Positions 1 through 6,257 of a stretch of DNA of 11,317 nucleotides are shown here, piece after piece (position 1 is the stretch's first letter; each line of letters opens with the position of its first letter). Under the pieces are notes generated by a model. The model was not told the origin of the DNA and did not search any database. It saw only the letters and a list, made by a program, of their open reading frames with translations. Position numbers and translations under genes: made by a program. Source of the stretch: Deltaproteobacteria bacterium UBA5754 (lineage in GTDB: Bacteria; Desulfobacterota; Dissulfuribacteria; Dissulfuribacterales; UBA5754); the NCBI GenBank assembly GCA_002419025.1, contig DIFG01000088.1, positions 1 through 11,317 on the forward strand, given 5' to 3'.

Positions 1-178
1 CACAAAACGTCGAGGAGCCAAAAAAATCCTATACGGCATCTCGTTTCATTTCCTGCATCCTTGTGAGGCCGATAAATGTTGATATTTGATCCGGCCGGGA
101 CTGCGCATGTGGCGGTTTTCAGAATCTTTGCCGGATGGTAACCTTGGGAGTGAACGCCTGAGGTAAGGGACTGCGTGC
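1..178. other. Leader region upstream of the deacetylase gene
   Basis: No credible gene lies here. The segment is somewhat AT-richer near its left end than the downstream genes. A purine-rich ribosome-binding stretch (AAGGGA, 165-170) lies 8 bases before the ATG at 179. I could not pick out a convincing sigma-70 promoter: TTGTGA at 61-66 has no good -10 partner at the right distance. The cluster promoter may be here or to the left of the window. Confidence 0.4.
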
Positions 179-1141
179 ATGCCGGAATTTCGAAGGGTTG
201 ATATCATCTCCGATCCCGCGTTTCTCGAGCACGTGACCGGACGGGACCACCCCGAATCCCCGGAGAGGATGACGGCCATTCTGGAAAGGCTGGATCGCAG
301 CCCCTTTGCCTTCTCCATCAGGCGGGTCGCGCCGCGATCCGTCGAAAGGGAGTTCGTCTCCTCTGTGCACAACGAGGCCTATCTCTTTCGCTTCGAGGAG
401 ACGTGCCTCTCTGGCCGGGAATATTTCATGCATCCGGACAACCGGGTGTGCTATGAGACCTACCGTGTGGCGCTGCTCTCGGCGGGTGCGTGTCTCACAG
501 GGATCGATCTCATCGAGGACGAAGGCCCTGCTCTTCCCTTTTGTTGCATCCGCCCTCCAGGTCACCACGCCGAGGCGGGCCTTGCCCTCGGGTTCTGTTT
601 TCTGAACAACGTGGCCATTGCGGCCCGGTACTGGCAGACCCGTTATGGGCGGCGAAGGATTTTCATCCTGGACTGGGACGCCCACCACGGGAACGGTATC
701 CAGGAGGTCTTTGACGAGGATCCTGACGTCTTTTACGCGAGTATCCATGAGCATCCGACCTTCAGCTTTCCCGGAACGGGCTATGCAGACGAGGACGGAA
801 ACGGGGCTGGGAAGGGTGCGACATTGAACATTCCCCTTGCTCCTGGCTCTGGGGAAAGGGAGGTCCTCGACGCCCTCTCGTGCCGGGTGGCCCCGGCCAT
901 CGAAGCGTTCGGACCCGAGGCCTTTATCGTTGCTGCAGGTTTTGACGGACATGTCCTGGATGACATGTCCGGGCTTTCCTATACAACACGCCTTTACGGA
1001 CAGATCGGGACATACATGTCCGCGTGGGCCGAGCGGTATTGTGGAGGGAAGGTCCTGACCGTCCTCGAGGGGGGGTATCACCTGGAGGCATTGGCATCGT
1101 CCGTCGAGGCCTATCTGGCAGGGCTTTCCATGAAAGTGTGA
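179..1141 (+). CDS. AcuC-type histone deacetylase family protein (Zn-dependent protein deacetylase)
   Basis: 320 aa, a single class I/II-type histone deacetylase fold of normal length for bacterial AcuC or HDAC-like amidohydrolases. Family hallmarks are all present: RPPGHH at 125-130 (the active-site His pair), DWDAHHGNG at 165-173 with Zn ligands Asp167 and His169, third Zn ligand Asp256 in GFDGH, and LEGGY at 296-300 with the catalytic Tyr300. All needed residues are intact, so I infer an active hydrolase that removes acetyl or acyl groups from lysine side chains. It is probably cytoplasmic, as no signal peptide or membrane segment is seen. It heads a cluster with an AcuB-like protein, an ADP-forming acetyl-CoA synthetase and a GNAT-containing CoA-transferase, which favours a role in reversing lysine acetylation of acetate-metabolism enzymes. 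Acetylpolyamine amidohydrolase is the main alternative. The start at 179 is supported by AAGGGA 8 bases upstream and by the usual family N-terminus. Confidence 0.9.
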   Translation: MPEFRRVDIISDPAFLEHVTGRDHPESPERMTAILERLDRSPFAFSIRRVAPRSVEREFVSSVHNEAYLFRFEETCLSGREYFMHPDNRVCYETYRVALLSAGACLTGIDLIEDEGPALPFCCIRPPGHHAEAGLALGFCFLNNVAIAARYWQTRYGRRRIFILDWDAHHGNGIQEVFDEDPDVFYASIHEHPTFSFPGTGYADEDGNGAGKGATLNIPLAPGSGEREVLDALSCRVAPAIEAFGPEAFIVAAGFDGHVLDDMSGLSYTTRLYGQIGTYMSAWAERYCGGKVLTVLEGGYHLEALASSVEAYLAGLSMKV

Positions 1142-1147
1142 CGAAAA

Positions 1148-1291
1148 AGGGAACCTTGAAAAATGAGGAATCTCGTTCGAGGGCAAGGCGCGAGGAGGTC
1201 CAAAAGCGGAGCATACTCCCTGTATGTGAGTATTTTTGACTGACGAGCAACACAGCCATCGGGCGAAAGGGACCATTTTTCAAGGTTCCCT
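1148..1291. repeat. MITE-like palindromic repeat R1, copy A
   Basis: A 144-bp element bounded by perfect 18-bp inverted repeats: AGGGAACCTTGAAAAATG at 1148-1165 and its exact reverse complement at 1274-1291. It fills almost the whole gap between the deacetylase and the CBS-ACT gene. Only 6 bases remain on the left and 15 on the right, and the right remnant carries the next gene's Shine-Dalgarno. A-runs flank both sides (AAAAA before, AAAA after), so a short target duplication is possible but cannot be proven in such sequence. The interior (1199-1280) is related to 9215-9334. It has no open frame of its own, so any movement would depend on an enzyme supplied elsewhere. Transcribed, the ends could pair into an 18-bp stem around a ~108-nt loop. 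Confidence 0.8.
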
Positions 1292-1293
1292 AA

Positions 1294-1300
1294 AAGGGGA
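1294..1300 (+). promoter_or_regulatory. Ribosome-binding site of the CBS-ACT gene, abutting repeat R1
   Basis: AAGGGGA lies 6 bases before the ATG at 1307. It begins two bases after the right inverted repeat of R1 ends, so folding of that repeat in mRNA could affect access to this site (inference). Confidence 0.7.
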
Positions 1301-1306
1301 TTAGAT

Positions 1307-1963
1307 ATGTACATTGCAAAATATATGACACGATATCCCGTCACCATCACCCCGGAGACGACGGTCATACGTGCCTCGGCAATCCTCGCCTCCAAGGACT
1401 TCCGTCACCTTCCAGTGGTGGATGAGCGCGGTTGTCTGGTCGGCATGGTGACGGATCGAGACATACGATCCGCCTTTCCGTCCACCCTTGCTCCAGAGGA
1501 GGATCGAACGGCCGAACTCGAGGACCTTTCCCATGCAACCGTGAGTGCGATCATGAGCAGGGACCTGGTGACCCTCTCCCCGACATCAACCCTCGACGAC
1601 GCACTTCTCATTCTTCAGAGGAAGAAGGTGGGTGCGGTTCCGGTTGTGGACGGGACCGGGATGCTGGTTGGCATATTTTCCATCCGTGATCTCATCAAGG
1701 CCTACAGCGTGGTCTTCGGACTCGGAGAAAAGGGGAGCTGCCTGGTTGAGATCCGTGACAGCGGCGAGCCGGCAACGCTCAGGAAGCTTGTGCGCGTCCT
1801 TGAGGAAAACGATATCCCCTTCACGCGTCTCGTCAGGTCGACCGCGGAGGGCGTCATCTACGTGAGGGTAACTACCTATAACATCAAAAATGTCCACCGT
1901 ATCATGCGGGAAGAGGGGCTCGAGCTTGTGAATGCCAAAGAATGCGTCGGGGTGTCGCCGTGA
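1307..1963 (+). CDS. AcuB-like CBS-CBS-ACT domain regulatory protein
   Basis: 218 aa. Two CBS domains form a Bateman module (about residues 1-56 and 78-132); both end in the typical LVGMVTDRDI / LVGIFSIRDLI pattern. An ACT-like domain follows at about 143-212. This is the architecture and length of AcuB, encoded in the Bacillus acuABC acetoin/acetate utilisation operon. CBS pairs usually bind adenine nucleotides (AMP, ADP, ATP, SAM) and ACT domains often bind amino acids, so I infer a small cytoplasmic sensor of energy or metabolite state acting on a neighbour. The target is unknown. There is no signal peptide or membrane segment. The stop overlaps the GTG start of the next gene by 4 bp (GTGA), implying translational coupling with the ADP-forming synthetase. 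The 5' side is separated from the deacetylase by repeat R1. A generic CBS protein without acu function remains possible. Confidence 0.88.
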   Translation: MYIAKYMTRYPVTITPETTVIRASAILASKDFRHLPVVDERGCLVGMVTDRDIRSAFPSTLAPEEDRTAELEDLSHATVSAIMSRDLVTLSPTSTLDDALLILQRKKVGAVPVVDGTGMLVGIFSIRDLIKAYSVVFGLGEKGSCLVEIRDSGEPATLRKLVRVLEENDIPFTRLVRSTAEGVIYVRVTTYNIKNVHRIMREEGLELVNAKECVGVSP

Positions 1964-4074
1964 TCAAATCCCTTTCGTCTCTCTTTTCGCCGTCGTCCAT
2001 AGCGGTAATCGGGGCCTCCCGGACACCGGGAAAGGTGGGGAGAGATATCCTGGTCAATCTCAAAAAAGGTGGATTTGCCGGGCCCATCGTCCCGGTGAAC
2101 AGGGAGGCGAAAAGGATCCTGGGGTTTCGGGCCTATCCGTCCCTGAGCGCTTACGGGAAGCCGGTGGATCTGTGTATCATCGCGGTCCCCCGCTCATCCG
2201 TGACCGCTGCGGTCGAGGACGCCCTTGAGGTCGGGGTCGGCGCATTTATCGTGATCTCGGCCGGATTCAAGGAGACGGACCAGGAGGGCAGGAAGATCGA
2301 GGAAAATCTCGTGGATATCTGCTCGGCGAGGAACGTCCGCGTCCTTGGTCCCAACTGTCTCGGTCTCATCAATACCGGACATGCCATGAACGCCTCCTTT
2401 GCCGGACCCATGCCTCAGGCCGGTGTTATATCCGTGATCTCCCAGTCAGGGGCCATCTGCACAGCCCTTCTGGATCTGGCCGCGGCAAGGGGGATCGGGT
2501 TTTCCAAGGTGGTGAGCATGGGAAACAAGGCGGATATCAGTGAGGTGGACCTCCTGGCCTATCTCGCAGACGATCCAGAGACCCGGGTCATTGTCGGATA
2601 TCTTGAGGATATTGTCTCTGGAGATGCATTCATTTCCGCCGCAGAGGCCGCCTCGACCAAAAAACCCGTGGTCATGCTCAAGGCCGGGACCACAGAGGCT
2701 GGAAAAAAGGCCGCCACGTCCCACACAGGAGTCCTCGCCGGGACCGAGGTGGCCTATGGGGCGGCGTTCATCCGGTCCGGCATCATCCGGGCCGATCATT
2801 TCGAGGACATTCTCGACTATGCCGTGGCCTTTTCCACCCAGCCTATACCAGCGGGCAAAAGGGTCCTTATCGTCACAAACGCCGGTGGGCCCGGGGCCAT
2901 GGCTGCAGACGCCGTTGAGAACGCCGGGCTTTCGGTGGCGCGGCTTGATACCGCTACAGTCGCATCCCTTCGGGAACGTCTGCCCAGGGCCGCAAGCGCG
3001 TCCAACCCCGTGGACGTCCTTGGTGATGCGGATCCTGCCCGTTATGCATCCGCCATAGAGGCGGCCCAGAAGGATCCATCTGTGGATGCCATTGTCGTGA
3101 TCCTCACACCCCAGGCCATGACCAAGCCCAGGGAGACTGCGCTTGCCATTGCCGGGTCGATCACGCGGGAAAAGCCCGTTCTTGCCGCCTTTATGGGGGG
3201 AAAAGACGTCCTCCCGGCCCGAAGAGAACTTCTCAATGCAGGGCTTCCCGACTACGGGGCACCCGAAAGGGCGGTTTCGTCCCTTGCAGCCATGTGCGGT
3301 TATGGTCAGTGGAAGCGGCGGCCTCTTCGAGTCGTGACCCGTTTCCCAGTGAACCGGAGGCGGGTCGAGAGGATCCTCGGGCGTCATCTACGATCGGGCA
3401 GGTTTCAGGTGGGAGACGCCAAGGCCAAGGAGATACTTGCGGCGTATGGATTCGCCATCCCAAAAGGAGTGCTTTCCCAAAGCCGTGCAGAGGCAGTGGA
3501 GGCGGCTGAGGTCATCGGTTTTCCCGTGGTAATGAAGGTGGTCTCGGGAGACATCGTCCACAAGTCCGATCTTGGTGCGGTCAAGCTCGGCATCGCCACG
3601 AGACAGGAGGCGCGCGACGCATACGACCTCATGATGCTCAGAATGAGGGAGCTCGCTCCGAACGCGGTCATCGACGGTATTCACGTCGAGCAAATGATCC
3701 CACAGGGTCTCGAGGTTATCATCGGCATGAGCCGGGATCCCCATTTCGGTCCCATGCTCATGTTCGGCCTTGGCGGGATCTTCGTCGAGGTCATGAAGGA
3801 TGTGACCTTCTACCTCGCCCCCATCACACATGCGGAGGCAGTGCAGATGCTTAAGAACACACGGTCTTATGCAGTCCTTTCCGGCGCCAGGGGAAGGCCT
3901 CCGGTGGATCTCGACGCCCTGGCGACCTGCCTTCAGCGGATCAGTCAGCTCTCGAAGGAGTTCCCCAGGATCCTCGAAATAGATATCAACCCTCTGATCG
4001 TCGGTCGCGTGGGGACGGAACCCGTGGTCGCCGACGCCCGAATGAGACTCGCGGGACCGGAGGATCGGCCATGA
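1960..4074 (+). CDS. ADP-forming acetate/acyl-CoA ligase (acetyl-CoA synthetase, fused alpha-beta)
   Basis: 704 aa from the GTG at 1960. It catalyses acyl-CoA + ADP + Pi <-> acid + CoA + ATP, a substrate-level phosphorylation route in the cytoplasm. Order: CoA-binding Rossmann domain at the N-terminus (SIAVIGASR), succinyl-CoA-ligase-like domain carrying the alpha phospho-histidine motif SHTG (His255), then a C-terminal ATP-grasp beta part (from ~485) with VHKSDLG (His534), the second histidine relay site. Both are intact, so it looks catalytic rather than like the inactive synthetase-like half of the acetyltransferase Pat. An in-frame ATG at 1942 would add six residues. I prefer GTG because it overlaps the upstream stop as GTGA, follows a GGGG run, and gives the usual family N-terminus (MIKSLSSLFSPSSIAVIG). 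It overlaps the next gene by 4 bp (ATGA). Substrate range (acetate, propionate, branched or aryl acids) cannot be read from sequence. Confidence 0.92.
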   Translation: MIKSLSSLFSPSSIAVIGASRTPGKVGRDILVNLKKGGFAGPIVPVNREAKRILGFRAYPSLSAYGKPVDLCIIAVPRSSVTAAVEDALEVGVGAFIVISAGFKETDQEGRKIEENLVDICSARNVRVLGPNCLGLINTGHAMNASFAGPMPQAGVISVISQSGAICTALLDLAAARGIGFSKVVSMGNKADISEVDLLAYLADDPETRVIVGYLEDIVSGDAFISAAEAASTKKPVVMLKAGTTEAGKKAATSHTGVLAGTEVAYGAAFIRSGIIRADHFEDILDYAVAFSTQPIPAGKRVLIVTNAGGPGAMAADAVENAGLSVARLDTATVASLRERLPRAASASNPVDVLGDADPARYASAIEAAQKDPSVDAIVVILTPQAMTKPRETALAIAGSITREKPVLAAFMGGKDVLPARRELLNAGLPDYGAPERAVSSLAAMCGYGQWKRRPLRVVTRFPVNRRRVERILGRHLRSGRFQVGDAKAKEILAAYGFAIPKGVLSQSRAEAVEAAEVIGFPVVMKVVSGDIVHKSDLGAVKLGIATRQEARDAYDLMMLRMRELAPNAVIDGIHVEQMIPQGLEVIIGMSRDPHFGPMLMFGLGGIFVEVMKDVTFYLAPITHAEAVQMLKNTRSYAVLSGARGRPPVDLDALATCLQRISQLSKEFPRILEIDINPLIVGRVGTEPVVADARMRLAGPEDRP

Positions 4075-5948
4075 CGAACCAGAAGCCGCACGCACCGGAT
4101 CCTGGCTGGAAGGGGCGCTACCAGGACATGATCGCCACTGCGGAGGATGCCATCAGAAGGATCTCTCCTGGTCAGAGGATCTTCGTCGGGACCGGATGCG
4201 CCACACCCTTTAGCCTCATCAACGCCCTGACTGACCGGGCCGGCGAGCTCTCGGACGTGGAGATCATCCACCTCCTGACCATGGGAGAGGCCCCTTACGC
4301 CCGCGAGCACCTGACCGACTGTTTCTACGTCAACAGTTTTTTCATCGGAGAAAACGTCCGGTCCCACATCCAGGAGGGATTCGGGGGGTATACGCCCATC
4401 TGCCTCTATGATATTCCCAGGCTCTTTTCCTCCGGCCAGATCCCCCTGGATGTCGCCCTCATCAAGGTGACCCCTCCTGACGAAAACGGAAAGGTGAGTC
4501 TTGGTGTCTCCGTTGACATCGTCAAGAGCGCCGCGGAAAATGCCTCGCTCCTCATCGCCGAGGTGAACCCCAACATGCCATGGACCTACGGCGACGGGAT
4601 CATGGACATCTTTGACATCGACATCCTTGTCCCGGTGGAGGATCCGCTGTACGAGGTAAGGCTCGTCGAGCCGGACGATGTCGCGCGCGCCATCGGAGAG
4701 CACGTGGCGTCCCTAATCGAGGACGGCTCGACCATCGAGTTCGGGATAGGCCGCATCCCCCATGCCCTTGTCGGGTTTCTTAGAGACAAGAAGGACCTGG
4801 GCATCCATACTGAGATGATCACGGACGCCATCGTCGATCTCGTTGAGGCAGGCGCTGTGACCGGCAGGATGAAGACCCTCGACCGGGAAAAGATTGTCAC
4901 GAGTTTCTGCGTGGGCACCCGCCGTCTCTATGATTATGTGAACAACAATCCCGTCTTTCTCTTCCGCTCGACGGAATACGTGAACGACCCCTTTGTCATC
5001 GGGCGTCACCAGAGAATGATCGCCGTCAATACGGCCATCGAGGTGGATCTCACCGGCCAGGTATGTTCGGATTCCATCGGCACCCGGTTCTTTTCCGGTT
5101 TCGGCGGCCAGGCCGATTTCACGCGGGGGGCGAGGCGTTCACCGGGAGGAAAGGCCATAGTCGCCTTGCCATCCACGGCGAAGAACAACAGGTTTTCGAG
5201 GATCGTCCCCAGAATCCATCCCGGGGGCGGCGTGGTCGTCACCCGCGCGGATGTGGATTACGTGGTCACCGAATACGGAGTGGCCTATCTCCATGGAAAG
5301 AGCGTCCAGGAGAGGGCCATGGCCCTTATCAGCATCGCCCACCCGGATTTCCGCGAGGGTCTTTTGAAGGAGGCCATCGAGCTCCGGTATCTCAAGCCGG
5401 AATTCGTGGACATCGGCGGCCGTCTCATGGTCGAGTCCATGGAGCTTCGCACCACTTACCTCCTCGACGACGGGACCCAGATCCACTTCCGCCCCATCCA
5501 CCCCACGGACGAGCCGCGCATGCGGGATCTCCTCTACGCCCTCTCCCAGGAGACCGTCTATTATCGTTTTATGCAGCGGATCCAGAGGTTCACCCACCGA
5601 AACATTCGGGATTTCGTCTACATAGACCATCGCAAGGACTTGGCCATCGTGGGGACCGTGCCCGAGGCACACGGCGACGAGATCGTCGCGGTCGGCCGGT
5701 ACTATCTCGATCCAAAGACGAACCGGGCCGAGGTGGCCTTTGTCATCCGTGACGAGTGGCAGAATCGGGGGATCGGGAGATTCCTTTTTTCGCTTCTCGC
5801 AAACATCGCCAAGAGAAACGGCATCGCCGGGTTCACTGCAGAGGTCCTGCGTGACAACAAGAGGATGCAGGCCATTTTCGACAAGAGCGGTTTCAAGGTC
5901 ACAAGCTCCATAGAGGAGGGGGTGTACAGCTACCGGATCGACTTCTGA
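4071..5948 (+). CDS. Acetyl-CoA hydrolase/CoA-transferase fused to a Pat-like GNAT acetyltransferase
   Basis: 625 aa, two parts. Residues ~10-450 are an acetyl-CoA hydrolase / 4-hydroxybutyrate CoA-transferase family protein. It has EFGIGRIPHALVG near 224-236 and a GIHTEM motif whose Glu248 is the likely glutamyl-CoA nucleophile (assigned by analogy to that family). It would move CoA between acyl-CoA and a free acid, or hydrolyse acetyl-CoA. Residues ~465-625 are a GNAT domain beginning with HFRPIHPTDEP and carrying the acetyl-CoA-binding QNRGIGRFLF loop (564-573). Its wording (RPI..TDEP, YYRF, FTH) resembles the GNAT half of the protein acetyltransferase Pat/YfiQ, suggesting lysine acetylation rather than small-molecule acetylation. 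Family transferases without GNAT are about 430-450 aa, so this is a genuine fusion with no frameshift. The ATGA overlap couples it to the ADP-forming synthetase. No signal peptide or membrane segment is seen. Confidence 0.9.
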   Translation: MTNQKPHAPDPGWKGRYQDMIATAEDAIRRISPGQRIFVGTGCATPFSLINALTDRAGELSDVEIIHLLTMGEAPYAREHLTDCFYVNSFFIGENVRSHIQEGFGGYTPICLYDIPRLFSSGQIPLDVALIKVTPPDENGKVSLGVSVDIVKSAAENASLLIAEVNPNMPWTYGDGIMDIFDIDILVPVEDPLYEVRLVEPDDVARAIGEHVASLIEDGSTIEFGIGRIPHALVGFLRDKKDLGIHTEMITDAIVDLVEAGAVTGRMKTLDREKIVTSFCVGTRRLYDYVNNNPVFLFRSTEYVNDPFVIGRHQRMIAVNTAIEVDLTGQVCSDSIGTRFFSGFGGQADFTRGARRSPGGKAIVALPSTAKNNRFSRIVPRIHPGGGVVVTRADVDYVVTEYGVAYLHGKSVQERAMALISIAHPDFREGLLKEAIELRYLKPEFVDIGGRLMVESMELRTTYLLDDGTQIHFRPIHPTDEPRMRDLLYALSQETVYYRFMQRIQRFTHRNIRDFVYIDHRKDLAIVGTVPEAHGDEIVAVGRYYLDPKTNRAEVAFVIRDEWQNRGIGRFLFSLLANIAKRNGIAGFTAEVLRDNKRMQAIFDKSGFKVTSSIEEGVYSYRIDF

Positions 5949-5977
5949 GTCTGATGTCGCGCAAAGAAGCCGATCTG

Positions 5978-6107
5978 CTGATCCCGCTGAAAAAACCCGA
6001 TTCTCGCGGCATTGCTTCAATTTTCCAGTCCATGCGGCGTACGCTGACTACCCCTCATTCCTGGAAAATCTCGCGCCTTGCATCTCTGGCTTTTTGATCG
6101 GGATCAG
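5978..6107. repeat. Interspersed repeat R2, copy 1 (130 bp, terminal inverted repeats)
   Basis: Left end CTGATCCCGCTGAAAAA (5978-5994) is mirrored by CTTTTTGATCGGGATCAG at 6090-6107, with 2 mismatches. A second, inner pair of arms (ATTTTCCAG near 6021-6029 and CTGGAAAAT at 6061-6069) lets the whole element fold as a long hairpin. The arrangement matches copy 2 at 8805-9009 in the outer 33 bases on the left and from CTTCAATTTT to the right end, but copy 1 lacks ~75 bases of extra hairpins found there. It has no open frame of its own. Confidence 0.75.
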
Positions 6108-6257
6108 ATTTTGAGGTTTTTGCAGTGCGATCATCTGCTGTGTTCATGGCGTCCGCCACGGACGTCAGCCCTTTGGGACTGCCTTTATATCTTGAGGTTT
6201 TTTTCAGTACGAATGTCAGCCTTATACAGCTGATAAAAACAGTAAAAAGGAGTGCCT
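6108..6257. repeat. Repeat-derived spacer before the oxidoreductase genes
   Basis: TTGAGGTTTTTGCAGTGCGA (6111-6130) recurs identically at 9013-9032, and a diverged copy lies at 6192-6212. A hairpin module CATGGCGTCC...GGACGTC...CCCTTTGGG...GCC occupies 6145-6183 and resembles 8841-8880 and 9081-9121. With R2 copy 1, almost all of the 309-bp gap 5949-6257 is repeat-derived. TTATAC at 6222-6227 could be a -10 element, but I find no matching -35 at proper spacing, so the promoter is unresolved. Confidence 0.6.
6247..6252 (+). promoter_or_regulatory. Ribosome-binding site fixing the start of the oxidoreductase alpha subunit
   Basis: AAGGAG ends 5 bases before ATG 6258. A GTG two codons earlier (6252) overlaps this site itself and so is an unlikely start. 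Confidence 0.8.

Noticed and set aside
119..1276. Long antisense open frame (385 codons, minus strand) over the deacetylase gene
   Set aside because: It is a shadow of the GC-rich deacetylase gene, whose plus-strand product has all family motifs. The antisense product has no recognisable domain, and its start lies in repeat R1.
2446..3387. Antisense open frame of 313 codons within the ADP-forming synthetase
   Set aside because: High-GC shadow frame: glycine, proline and histidine rich with no recognisable motif, opposite a fully supported gene.
6192..6227. Possible sigma-70 promoter TTGAGG ... TTATAC before the oxidoreductase genes
   Set aside because: The spacing of 24 bases is too long, and TTGAGG belongs to a repeated sequence also found at 6111 and 9013 away from gene starts.
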